From: Rudanella sp031411995
Lineage (GTDB): Bacteria; Bacteroidota; Bacteroidia; Cytophagales; Spirosomataceae
Direction of reading: 5' to 3'
NCBI GenBank assembly: GCA_031411995.1
Contig: JANOCD010000052.1
Span: 124,001-188,000, forward strand
DNA length: 64,000 nt
Under the pieces are notes generated by a model. It ran no database searches and was not told the DNA's origin. It saw only the letters and a list, made by a program, of their open reading frames with translations. This document shows, in pieces, positions 43,528-51,848 of the stretch; positions within the stretch are counted from its first letter, which is position 1; every line of letters begins with the position of its first letter. The position numbers and the translations under genes are program-made.

Positions 43528-46500
43528 TTAGAAGGAGAGGTTGATGTTCACCCCATACTGCCGTACGGGTGGCGTTTGGGTCGTGCTGTTGATACCAATA
43601 CCAATCGCCGAGTTTGTGGTTGGCGTATTGATATCACCCGCTCCCGGATTGCCCTGATAGCTAAATTCAGGGTCAGTGTAGAAGTTTTTCTTGTCCACAA
43701 TCGTCAACATGTTCCGTCCGTAGATCGCAATGCTGGCGGCTGAGAAAATCTTGGTTTTGCTGATCACCGATTGGGGTACACGATACGACAGGTTGATGTC
43801 GCGGAGTTTGATGAACCAGGCCGGGTTCACAAAGTTCTCCGAAATAACCCGGTAGCTGTCCACCCACAAGGCATATTCAGCCTCTGCCGTCTTCACGGTT
43901 GTGTTCGTCGTTACGGTTTTTCCATCGCTACCCAGAAGGGCCGAGTTCGGGAAGATGTGCGGCAGACGATTTTCGGTCCACGCACCGGAGCCGGTAAAGG
44001 TCATCTGACGGCCCAAATCGCTGTACATCACGTTGCCACCCCGATACTCGAAGTTAAACGTGAAGCCGAAGTTACCGTACTCCATTTTAGACCCTAAACC
44101 CGCAATGTGGCGCGGCAGTGTACCACCCCGTGATGTCAGCGTTGCCTGACGAAGGGGATAACCCGTTGTAGCATTCACCAGCACCTGACCTGAACCGTCG
44201 GGGGCGTACTGGTAACCATCCGTTTTCAGGATTGGGAACCGCTCGCCTTTGATTACGTTCGTGTTGGCGTATGAATAGCCGCCATACTGGAATTCATTGA
44301 TGCCCGGATACAGGTCGTTTACTTTGTTGTCGTTGTACGAATACCGCAGGGCTGCATCCCAGGTGAACTTACCTCCCCGCAGAATGAGGTATTTCAGTTC
44401 GGCCTCGTAGCCCCAGTTTTTGGTTTCGCCTACGTTGATGAGCAGGTTGCTGAAGCCCGTCGTGTTGGGAACCCGAACCGTAATTACCTGGCCTTCGGAC
44501 CGTTGACTATAGGCCGATACATCGAGGTTGATGCGGTTGTTCAGCAATTGAAATTCGCCACCAATCTCAGTCGAATACACAATTTCGGGTTTCAGGTTGG
44601 CATCGGGCAGGGTGTTACCCACTGTCAGACCAACCGTATTACCGTAAGGGAAGCCTGAACCATTGCTATAGACCAGATCCAGACCGTAGAGCGGAATGTT
44701 ATCGTTGGCGTTTTTGTTGGCGTTCACCCGAATTTTGGCGTAGTTCAGGAATGAACTTTTGATGGCCGGGAACGCATCCGTTGCGATAAAGGAGAGAGCA
44801 GCCCCGTAGTACGGATAAGACCAGGCGTTCGATGGGCGCGTTGGCTTATAGAAACGCGAGGTCTGATCGAAGCGGAACGTACCGTTCACAATCAGCCAGT
44901 TTTTGTAGTTTGAGGTCAAATCTGCATAATACCCAACCCGACGCTCCTGCGTGTTACGCTCACCACCCGTTAGCTCGCCCTGCCGGTTGTCCACGTTATA
45001 CACATCGGGTACAACAATGGAATTTGACTGAACAGCAAGACTTTTCGTTGTGCGCTGGTAAATGCTGTTACCCAAAATCAGCGTGTTTTTGGTTGGGCCT
45101 AAATCTTTGGTCAACGTAGCCAAAAACTCGTTGTTAACTACGTTTTCTGTGCTTGAATAATCCCGTACTGATCCCAACACATCCGAAATAGCCCGGTAGA
45201 TGCCCGTACCGTCGCCGTCAAAAAAGAATGGTGGCGGAATGAACGACTTGGTTTTGGCCCAGTCAGAATACTGAAACTTACCCACCGTATTCTTACCTGT
45301 CCGGGAGTTATTCATCACACCCAACCGCTCCGTAAACTTCAACCACGGGGTAGCCTGAAAATTCGCGTTCAGGTTTCCGTTCAGGTTCGCATCTTTATAC
45401 TTGTTCCGGTTGTTATCGGCGTTGAAATATGGGTTGTTGTAATAATCATTGTAGAACCCGTTTGGATTGGCCAACGGGTTGGTTTGCCAGTCGCGCAGGT
45501 CACCCAAAGGCAGGTTGGCGGGCTGGTTTATTACGTCATTGTAAAAATCAGACGAAGTCCGGTCGTAGGCAGCCTGCGTATAGGCCACATTAAAGCTGGT
45601 TGTCAGTTTGCCATATGCTTTAGTGGCCGACAAACGGGCACCCGTCCGCTCGCTCTTGTCGTGCGGCACGATACCGGCAATCTTCTGATTTTCCAGCGAT
45701 AGGTAGAACGAGCTGGTTTCGTCGCCACCCTGGATACTGGCCTGATTGTTCATCGACACGCCCGTGTCAAATGCCTTCTTCCGACCATTCTTAATGGCTG
45801 CATACGGAATAAGCAACTGGCTGCCATCTTCGGCAGTACGACCCTGAATCCGGGTTGAACCATCAAAGCGGTCGCCAAACTGCTGGTTTTCGTATGCTCT
45901 CCAGTTCGCTTTCATCCGAACTAGTGGGTCACTGCTGTAACCTGCCGTACCAAGTGACTGATAATAGTGTGAACCAGAACCAAACTGATCCTGAAACTTG
46001 GGCAGGAAGCTGATCTCCTCAAAGTTTGTACTGTTCGAGTACGCTACTTTCACTTTGCCTTTCGATCCGCGCTTGGTTGTAATCAGGATGGCCCCGTTGA
46101 TGCCCGCCGACCCGTACAGGGTTGCCGCCTGACCACCTTTCAGAATCGACACACTTTCGATGTCATTCGGGTTGATGGTCGCCAGAATCGTGGACGTGGT
46201 CTGCATACCGTCTAACACAACAAGAGCTTCGTTGTTACCCGTTAGCGAGCGATAGCCCCGAAGAACGATTTTCACCGCCGGATCAACGCTGTTGTTCACG
46301 TTATACACCGCCAAACCCGTCACTTTGCCCGACAGGGCCTGCGCCAACTGGGGTGAGCGGCCAACCGTCACATCCTCGGTTTCTACCTTTGAGATGGCGT
46401 AACCGATCTCCCGCTGGCTTTTCCGAATTCCCTGGGCCGTTACCACAATCTCCTGAAGGTTTGAGGCATCCGCTTTCAGCGAAACGTTGATCGTTGATTG

Positions 46501-46758
46501 ATTGTCAACCTTGATGCTCTGGGTGGCAAAACCGATGAAACTAACCTGCAACTCTTTGCCATTGGGAACATTGAGTTTGTAGATCCCCTCCGAATCCGTG
46601 GTAGTACCCTGATTGGTACCTTTAATTACGATGCTCACACCCGGCAGTGGGGTGTTGTCGTCCGATGAAGTGACCTTCCCGCTGATAAGCCGGTCCTGGG
46701 CCAACAACGGAATGGATAGTAAACACAGTAATAACTGCGTCAGTAAAAATTTACGCAT
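43528..46758 (-). CDS. SusC/RagA-family TonB-dependent outer-membrane receptor
   Basis: A 1076-residue receptor. The signal peptide is MRKFLLTQLLLCLLSIPLLA. The carboxypeptidase-regulatory-like domain has LISGKVTSSDDNTPLPGVSI, and the SusC motif is NLQEIVVTAQGIRKSQREIG. Plug residues include GKVTGLAVYNVNNS and LVVLDGMQTTST, where the common VDG is LDG. The barrel ends in QYGVNINLSF. It works with the SusD lipoprotein downstream. A promoter with perfect spacing lies 38 bp upstream of the ATG, so this pair has its own transcription start. Confidence 0.96.
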   Translation of the reverse strand: MRKFLLTQLLLCLLSIPLLAQDRLISGKVTSSDDNTPLPGVSIVIKGTNQGTTTDSEGIYKLNVPNGKELQVSFIGFATQSIKVDNQSTINVSLKADASNLQEIVVTAQGIRKSQREIGYAISKVETEDVTVGRSPQLAQALSGKVTGLAVYNVNNSVDPAVKIVLRGYRSLTGNNEALVVLDGMQTTSTILATINPNDIESVSILKGGQAATLYGSAGINGAILITTKRGSKGKVKVAYSNSTNFEEISFLPKFQDQFGSGSHYYQSLGTAGYSSDPLVRMKANWRAYENQQFGDRFDGSTRIQGRTAEDGSQLLIPYAAIKNGRKKAFDTGVSMNNQASIQGGDETSSFYLSLENQKIAGIVPHDKSERTGARLSATKAYGKLTTSFNVAYTQAAYDRTSSDFYNDVINQPANLPLGDLRDWQTNPLANPNGFYNDYYNNPYFNADNNRNKYKDANLNGNLNANFQATPWLKFTERLGVMNNSRTGKNTVGKFQYSDWAKTKSFIPPPFFFDGDGTGIYRAISDVLGSVRDYSSTENVVNNEFLATLTKDLGPTKNTLILGNSIYQRTTKSLAVQSNSIVVPDVYNVDNRQGELTGGERNTQERRVGYYADLTSNYKNWLIVNGTFRFDQTSRFYKPTRPSNAWSYPYYGAALSFIATDAFPAIKSSFLNYAKIRVNANKNANDNIPLYGLDLVYSNGSGFPYGNTVGLTVGNTLPDANLKPEIVYSTEIGGEFQLLNNRINLDVSAYSQRSEGQVITVRVPNTTGFSNLLINVGETKNWGYEAELKYLILRGGKFTWDAALRYSYNDNKVNDLYPGINEFQYGGYSYANTNVIKGERFPILKTDGYQYAPDGSGQVLVNATTGYPLRQATLTSRGGTLPRHIAGLGSKMEYGNFGFTFNFEYRGGNVMYSDLGRQMTFTGSGAWTENRLPHIFPNSALLGSDGKTVTTNTTVKTAEAEYALWVDSYRVISENFVNPAWFIKLRDINLSYRVPQSVISKTKIFSAASIAIYGRNMLTIVDKKNFYTDPEFSYQGNPGAGDINTPTTNSAIGIGINSTTQTPPVRQYGVNINLSF

Positions 46759-46795
46759 AAGTATTCATTTTTAAGTTGGACAAGTAAAACTGATT

Positions 46796-46825
46796 CAAAG
46801 GTAGTATTCGAGAAGACAATATCAA
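46796..46825 (-). promoter_or_regulatory. Consensus promoter of the third SusC/SusD operon
   Basis: On the minus strand TTG (46823-46825), a 19-base spacer and TACCTTTG (46796-46803) match the Bacteroidota primary-sigma consensus at every defined base. The expected transcription start is near 46790, about 30 nt before the ATG. Confidence 0.75.
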
Positions 46826-46993
46826 TAGCTGGTTTTTCTGATATTTACAGAATATTATTCTATATACTCAATATTTCACAGTATAATATTTTAAATATAC
46901 TCAATAATACTACTCATCTATTCAGAGGTCAATGAACATGGTCTGGCCATTGGAAATAACTGCTCACCGTGATAGCAGCCAAGCAACTGCACA

Positions 46994-47021
46994 TTGCTAC
47001 CTTATTTTTTACCTATTTTTG
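46994..47021 (+). promoter_or_regulatory. Candidate promoter of the trypsin-like protease gene
   Basis: TTG at 46994-46996 and TATTTTTG at 47014-47021 are separated by 17 bases, slightly short. The box lies 25 bp before the ATG. The remaining intergenic part (46826-46993) is AT-rich and shows nothing else. Confidence 0.4.
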
Positions 47022-47046
47022 CTCCTTACTTTTTTAATCAATCACC

Positions 47047-47934
47047 ATGTTTGTCGACGCTATTGAGCGCATTGATACCTTTACCCGCCCCATGCACTCC
47101 ATTGTCCGGCTATATGGCCACGGCGAGGTTGTTCCCGGCAGTGCTACCTTGTTTTTTGTGAATGATGAAGGCTGCGCTATTACCTGCAAACACGTAGCTG
47201 AACTAATTGTAAATGCTGATGCCATCTACCAGAATTACCGGCAGTTTCAGTCGGCAAAGGGGTCGCTGGCGCGGGATAATAATGGCCCGAATCAGGTTCG
47301 GCAGCTAGAAGAAAAATACAACCTCCGGGCCGAGAGCATGATTCGGATTAAGAACTCGTTCCATAACTGTTTCGATCAGTTTTCCGAAATCAATATCGAC
47401 ATGCATCCAACCTACGATTTGGCTCTGCTGCGCTTCAAAAATTACACCCGAAAGTTCTATCCGGCCCATGCCGTTTTCGCCCGCGACAGCAGCTTCATCA
47501 AACCGGGCCGGAATTTATGCCGATTGGGGTATCCGTTCCCTGAGTTTACCAATTTTCGCTATAATCCTCAAACCGACGACATTGAGTGGACCGAAACGGG
47601 CCGCCTGAGTTCGGCCCGTTTCCCCATCGACGGTATTGTGACGCGCCTGATTGCCGACCCCGATGGCACTATTTCGGGTGTTGAAATGAGTACGCCCGGA
47701 TTGCGCGGCCAAAGTGGTGGCCCCCTCTTCGACACACGCGGACTGATCTATGGAATGCAGTCGGCCACGCGGCATCTGCACCTCGGATTCGATATTCAGG
47801 ATATGGAAGTTCTGGTCAATAATCGCAAAACAAAGGTCTCGAATTACCCCTTCCTGAACGTGGGCATGTGCGTTCATGTGGACGTGATCAAGCGGTTTTT
47901 GCGGGAACGTGGCGTGCGCTTCCACGAAGCCTGA
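47047..47934 (+). CDS. Trypsin-like serine protease without signal peptide
   Basis: A 295-residue S1-fold protease. The triad is His49 (AITCKHVAEL), Asp124 (TYDLALLRF) and Ser223 (RGQSGGPLFD). The N-terminus has no signal peptide or membrane helix, so it is predicted to be cytosolic or exported by a non-Sec route, which is unusual for this fold. The long segment between His and Asp (about 55-115, with LARDNNGPNQVRQLEEKYN) is an insertion relative to compact trypsins. No PDZ domain is present. It lies 36 bp before an M20 deacetylase gene. Relatives act in stress or defence contexts in some bacteria; the target is unknown. Confidence 0.87.
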   Translation: MFVDAIERIDTFTRPMHSIVRLYGHGEVVPGSATLFFVNDEGCAITCKHVAELIVNADAIYQNYRQFQSAKGSLARDNNGPNQVRQLEEKYNLRAESMIRIKNSFHNCFDQFSEINIDMHPTYDLALLRFKNYTRKFYPAHAVFARDSSFIKPGRNLCRLGYPFPEFTNFRYNPQTDDIEWTETGRLSSARFPIDGIVTRLIADPDGTISGVEMSTPGLRGQSGGPLFDTRGLIYGMQSATRHLHLGFDIQDMEVLVNNRKTKVSNYPFLNVGMCVHVDVIKRFLRERGVRFHEA

Positions 47935-47970
47935 CGTATCTTTGGCCGACCGTACTATCCGCTGCTTTCT

Positions 47971-49062
47971 ATGCCTACCCAAACAACTTCCCGACAAACC
48001 GTACTGACCAAAGCAGCTATTTCGCTGCTTAAACAGTTAATTGCCACCCCTTCATATAGCCGGGAAGAAGACAAAACAGCCCTGCTGATCGAGCAATTCC
48101 TGACTGATCAGGGCATTCCGTTTCAACGAAAAAAAAATAATATCTGGGCAATTAATCAGCACTTCGATCCGGCCAAACCGACGATGTTGCTCAATTCGCA
48201 CCACGACACGGTGAAGCCCAACCCATCGTGGACACTCGACCCGTTTACTCCGCTGGTTGAGGACGGTAAGCTGTTTGGACTGGGGTCGAACGATGCCGGC
48301 GGGTGCCTTGTTTCATTGCTGGCCACGTTTTGCTGGTTCTATGACCGAACCGATCTGCGCTATAACATCGTGATGGCGGCCACCGCCGAAGAAGAAATTT
48401 CGGGTCGGGACGGGCTGGAACTGATTGTAGACGACTTGCCGCCCATCAGCTTTGCCATTGTGGGCGAACCCACCGACATGCAGTTGGCCGTGGCCGAAAA
48501 GGGCTTGCTTGTGATCGACTGTGTGGCCCACGGGCGGTCGGGTCATGCCGCCCGCGACGAAGGCGAAAATGCCATTTACAAAGCGATTCAGGACATTAAC
48601 TGGCTCACCACCTACCAGTTTCCGAAGGTGTCGCCCACGCTGGGGCCAATCAAAATGTCGGTTACAATTATCAATGCCGGGACGCAGCATAACGTGGTGC
48701 CGGACACTTGCACCTTCACCGCCGACATTCGGGCAACCGAGCAATACACTCTCGAAGAACTCATTGAGACGGTGAAGGACAACATCAGTTCGGAGGTTAA
48801 ACCCCGGTCTATCCGGCTGAAACCGTCGAGCATTCCCATCGACCATCCAATTGTGCAGGCCGGAATCGCACTGGGCCGCACCACCTACGGATCACCCACC
48901 ACTTCGGATCAGGCGTTGTTAGATTGCCCGTCCCTTAAGTGTGGGCCGGGGCATTCAGGCCGTTCCCACACGGCCAACGAGTTTGTGTACCTCCACGAAG
49001 TGGAAGAAGGCATTCAGGGGTATGTGGCGATGATTCAGTCAGTGATAAGTGATGAACGATGA
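47971..49062 (+). CDS. M20-family deacetylase/peptidase (ArgE/DapE type)
   Basis: A 363-residue metallohydrolase. Metal and catalytic residues are in LLNSHHDTVKP (His, Asp), GLGSNDAGGCLVSLL (bridging Asp), AATAEEEISGRDGLE (Glu pair), IVGEPTDMQL and GPGHSGRSHTANEFV (His). The closest described relatives in Bacteroidota deacylate N-acyl-citrulline or N-acyl-ornithine in arginine synthesis, but no other arg gene is near. Length is normal. Its last four residues (SDER) come from the tandem repeat that follows. It may be co-transcribed with the protease gene 36 bp upstream. Confidence 0.88.
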   Translation: MPTQTTSRQTVLTKAAISLLKQLIATPSYSREEDKTALLIEQFLTDQGIPFQRKKNNIWAINQHFDPAKPTMLLNSHHDTVKPNPSWTLDPFTPLVEDGKLFGLGSNDAGGCLVSLLATFCWFYDRTDLRYNIVMAATAEEEISGRDGLELIVDDLPPISFAIVGEPTDMQLAVAEKGLLVIDCVAHGRSGHAARDEGENAIYKAIQDINWLTTYQFPKVSPTLGPIKMSVTIINAGTQHNVVPDTCTFTADIRATEQYTLEELIETVKDNISSEVKPRSIRLKPSSIPIDHPIVQAGIALGRTTYGSPTTSDQALLDCPSLKCGPGHSGRSHTANEFVYLHEVEEGIQGYVAMIQSVISDER

Positions 49063-49133
49063 GTGATGAACGATGAGTGATGAACGATGAGTGATGAACG
49101 GGCTGACGCGAACGGTATCTATCGTTCATCACT
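49041..49133. repeat. Tandem 14-bp repeat plus inverted copy between convergent genes
   Basis: The unit AGTGATGAACGATG is repeated 3.8 times without error at 49048-49100. A 13-base inverted copy (ATCGTTCATCACT) lies at 49121-49133. Both flanking genes end in Ser-Asp-Glu-Arg-stop read from this unit, one on each strand. Confidence 0.9.
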
Positions 49134-50408
49134 CCTCACCACTTTCACCGTATCAATCCGGGTGCCATCCATCGATTCGACAATGAACGTGAAGGGAGCC
49201 ATTTCGATGCGTTCACCCACGCTGGGGAGGTCTTCGTTGAGAGCCAGAATCAGGCCACCGAGGGTGTCGTAGCGGGCCGACGGTTGATCGCCTTCCGGGA
49301 TGTTCCAACCAAATTTTTCGTTCAGGTAGGCAATCTCATGTCGGGCACTGAGCCGGTAGGTATTGTCGTCGATTTGGCGTTCGGTCCAGTCTTCGTTGGT
49401 ATCGAACTCGTCCTGGATTTCTCCGAAAATCTGCTCCACAATGTCTTCCACACTGATAATGCCCGCCGTGCCACCAAACTCATCGACAACCAAAGCCAGG
49501 CTTTTGTGCTCGCTCGTGAACCGGAGCAGCAGATCCTGAGCAGGCATGGTTTCGGGCACCGTGACGATGGGGGTCAGAATGCTCTCGATGGTCTGGGGTT
49601 TTTCAAACAGGGCAAGGGCATGGCAATAGCCAATAATATCGTCGATGCTCTCGCGGTATACCAGGATTTTGGAATGGCCGCTATCCTGAAAAGCCCGGCG
49701 CAGATCGTCTACACTGTCGTCTACTTCAACAGCGGTTACCTCCCGGCGCGGAATCAGGCAGTCGCGCACGCGCACCTCCCGAAACTCGATGGCATTATTG
49801 AAAATACGGGTGTCCACATCGACTTCGTCCTCCGTTTCGGCCTTTGTTTGGTTGGCCTGTTGCAGGTAGTGATTCAGATCGGTGAGGCCAAAAACGGGCC
49901 GGATTTCGTCATGTTTCTGGCGTAAAATATACTTATTGAAAAGTCGGGCAGTGCCCACCAGCACCCGCACGAGGGGGGCAATTGCCTGATAGATAATCCA
50001 TAAGGGCACGGCTAACAACTCCAAAAAGGCATCGGGATGGATGAGGGCGAGGCTTTTGGGCAGGTAGTCGGCCACGGGCATGAACACCACCGTCAGGATC
50101 AGCGTTTCGAGGGCGATCACCACAAACGGACTATCGTAATTATCGGGCAAAAGGTCCATCAACAGGGGATGAAGGCCCGTAACCCCCAACACCGCATACA
50201 AAACCAGGAAAAGTGTGTTACCCACCAGCGTGGTGCCGACGAACAAAATGGGTTTTTTCAGAAATTGCGACACCAATTTTTCGCCAACGGGTCCCTGTTT
50301 GCTGTGTAGTTCAAAATAAACCCGGTTCACTGACAAATAGGCCGTTTCGACCGCCGAGAAAAAGCCGGCCAAAATGAGGGCAAGAAAAGCACCGAGGAGT
50401 AGGAGCAT
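49119..50408 (-). CDS. CNNM/HlyC-CorC family membrane protein with CBS pair
   Basis: A 429-residue protein. The N-terminal DUF21/CNNM membrane domain (about 1-175) has four hydrophobic parts, including AFLALILAGFFSAVETAYLSV. A CBS pair follows (about 195-330, CLIPRREVTAVEV, SKILVYRESIDDIIGY, LALVVDEFGGTAGIISVEDI), then a C-terminal CorC/HlyC domain (about 345-425, YDTLGGLIL, MAPFTFIVESMDG). This is the classic layout of prokaryotic CorB-like Mg2+ transporters, often misnamed hemolysins. Its C-terminal SDER and stop come from the inverted copy of the 49041-49133 repeat. A small membrane protein gene lies upstream on the same strand. Confidence 0.93.
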   Translation of the reverse strand: MLLLLGAFLALILAGFFSAVETAYLSVNRVYFELHSKQGPVGEKLVSQFLKKPILFVGTTLVGNTLFLVLYAVLGVTGLHPLLMDLLPDNYDSPFVVIALETLILTVVFMPVADYLPKSLALIHPDAFLELLAVPLWIIYQAIAPLVRVLVGTARLFNKYILRQKHDEIRPVFGLTDLNHYLQQANQTKAETEDEVDVDTRIFNNAIEFREVRVRDCLIPRREVTAVEVDDSVDDLRRAFQDSGHSKILVYRESIDDIIGYCHALALFEKPQTIESILTPIVTVPETMPAQDLLLRFTSEHKSLALVVDEFGGTAGIISVEDIVEQIFGEIQDEFDTNEDWTERQIDDNTYRLSARHEIAYLNEKFGWNIPEGDQPSARYDTLGGLILALNEDLPSVGERIEMAPFTFIVESMDGTRIDTVKVVRSDER

Positions 50409-50423
50409 AGTGTAGGATACTGG

Positions 50424-50497
50424 CTATTAGACGCTGACTATTGGACACTGGATTTGAATAATAGTCCAGTTTCCTGCATCCAATGTCTAACGTCTAT
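50424..50497. repeat. Imperfect palindrome of TAGACG / ATTGGA / ACTGGA words
   Basis: The left part (50424-50452) and the right part (50465-50497) are imperfect inverted copies containing TAGACG, ATTGGA and ACTGGA in the same order. It separates the small membrane protein gene from the CorC-like gene and supplies the last codons (Asn-Arg-Arg) and stop of the former. Similar words occur at 21601-21624. Confidence 0.6.
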
Positions 50498-50720
50498 TTT
50501 TTTTCTTCTTCTGATCTGCGGCCATTTGTTTAATGGTGGGCGAAATGACTTTTTCGCGTTGAAGCCGTTTATTCCGAACATACTGGAAGGTGAACAACAA
50601 CCCCAGACAAAGCATCAGATAAACATAGCTGTCCAGAAATGAGGTGCGCTGGTATTCCAGAATCCAGATAATTAATGCACCGGCAGCACCAGCGAGCAAG
50701 AGTGTTTCGTGTATTTTCAT
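50487..50720 (-). CDS. Small two-helix membrane protein, 77 aa, unknown function
   Basis: A 77-residue protein with two predicted helices (LLLAGAAGALIIWILEY at about 7-23 and LDSYVYLMLCLGLLFTFQYV at about 29-48). A strongly basic tail ends in DQKKKKNRR. Both termini should lie in the cytosol. I recognise no family. It precedes the CorC-like gene by 78 bp on the same strand, so a role beside that transporter is possible. The final residues are read from the palindromic element at 50424-50497. Confidence 0.65.
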   Translation of the reverse strand: MKIHETLLLAGAAGALIIWILEYQRTSFLDSYVYLMLCLGLLFTFQYVRNKRLQREKVISPTIKQMAADQKKKKNRR

Positions 50721-50900
50721 CGTTGGTTGTAATCCTGTCCAAAAATCGTAGGTACAATTCAGACACCGCTAAGTTAGATCAGAAAAAGGCACCACCCAAA
50801 ATGACCCCTTTTTATCCTTTCCAAATGGTCAATGGCCTATCGGAATACTATTCTACGGTTTGAGACGTTGTTTTTCAATCAACGATCAACGTTCGTCCGT

Positions 50901-51830
50901 ATGGCTCAACGAATTAACCGCTTACCGTTGTTTCTGACCTCAACGGGATTTTTTTTCAGTACCCTATTTTTTATGAGCAGTTGCCACCCAGCCGGGGTTG
51001 GCTTGTTTTCCACTAAAAAGCCTGCCAAAAGTAAACTCACCGAAACCTCCGACTGGGCCGATAAACGCCGACAGGGGGTTGATTTTGTGGCCGTCGGCAC
51101 CAGTCCGGTAGCCACCACGACCGAGCCGGTGCGCCGGAGCGACGGCCTGACCGATCGCGGCCCGACCAATTGGCGGTTAGACGTTGATTTCTCCAAACAA
51201 CTGCTTTTCCGAACACCCGATGGTCTTGAGTTGCTGTTGCCAATGCCTAAACCGCAACCCACCGGCAAAGGGTTGGGTGTGTTGCTCGACGCTCGCTCTA
51301 CTCCCGTTTATGCCTCAACAAGTCGGCGGAGCGGTGCCAGTCGGAGCAATGTTGCCAATGTTAACCGGCTGAAAGTGAGCATTGAGCCCGTTGCCTGTCG
51401 CGATCCGCTGACCAACCGCGACTATGCCTACACGGTTCGGATTGATGCCAACGGCAAACGATATGTGGGTTGTGGAGCCTTTATCCGGGGCAGCGAACGA
51501 CTGAATGGCGAGTGGTCGCTGGAATCGTTTCAGGGACAACGCCTTCGTCCCGATCAGTTCCCTGACAAAGCACTGCCGTTTATCGACATTGATCTGGCCA
51601 ATAACAGGTTAACGGGTTCAACCGGCTGGAATAAAATCAAAGGCGATGTTCACGCCGATGGCGACCACCTGAACATTGACCCCAAAACAACGACCCGCAA
51701 AGCCAGCATTGGTACGTTTGAGACTGATTTGCTCGACGCGCTCCGACAATCGTCGCTCTTCCGCATTGGCAAAGACCGCCTGACGTTGCTGGTGAATGGT
51801 CAGTATGCCATGACGCTCCGAAAAAAGTAG
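50901..51830 (+). CDS. META-domain lipoprotein
   Basis: A 309-residue lipoprotein. The ATG at 50901 opens a signal peptide (RLPLFLTSTGFFFSTLFF) with lipobox MSSC. A disordered, Thr/Arg-rich linker leads to a middle region (RLDVDFSKQLLFRTPDGLEL, LKVSIEPVACRDPLTNRDY). This is like the DUF-type domain that binds small ions or heme-like ligands in relatives, and I am unsure of it. The C-terminal META/HslJ-like domain (about 210-308) shows LNGEWSLESFQGQRL, DIDLANNRLTGSTGWN and RKASIGTFETDLLDAL. The function is unknown. It is convergent with the MpaB-DUF5995 gene, 18 bp apart. Confidence 0.82.
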   Translation: MAQRINRLPLFLTSTGFFFSTLFFMSSCHPAGVGLFSTKKPAKSKLTETSDWADKRRQGVDFVAVGTSPVATTTEPVRRSDGLTDRGPTNWRLDVDFSKQLLFRTPDGLELLLPMPKPQPTGKGLGVLLDARSTPVYASTSRRSGASRSNVANVNRLKVSIEPVACRDPLTNRDYAYTVRIDANGKRYVGCGAFIRGSERLNGEWSLESFQGQRLRPDQFPDKALPFIDIDLANNRLTGSTGWNKIKGDVHADGDHLNIDPKTTTRKASIGTFETDLLDALRQSSLFRIGKDRLTLLVNGQYAMTLRKK

Positions 51831-51848
51831 CGTTAAGAATCGGTTGAA

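Noticed and set aside
46934..47065. Short open frame of about 43 codons upstream of the trypsin-like gene
   Set aside because: It overlaps the start of the protease gene and its translation (NMVWPLEITAHRDS) has no helix, signal or motif; its length is expected by chance.
49048..49100. Tandem repeats as a CRISPR array
   Set aside because: The 14-bp units are contiguous without spacers, and there are no cas genes.
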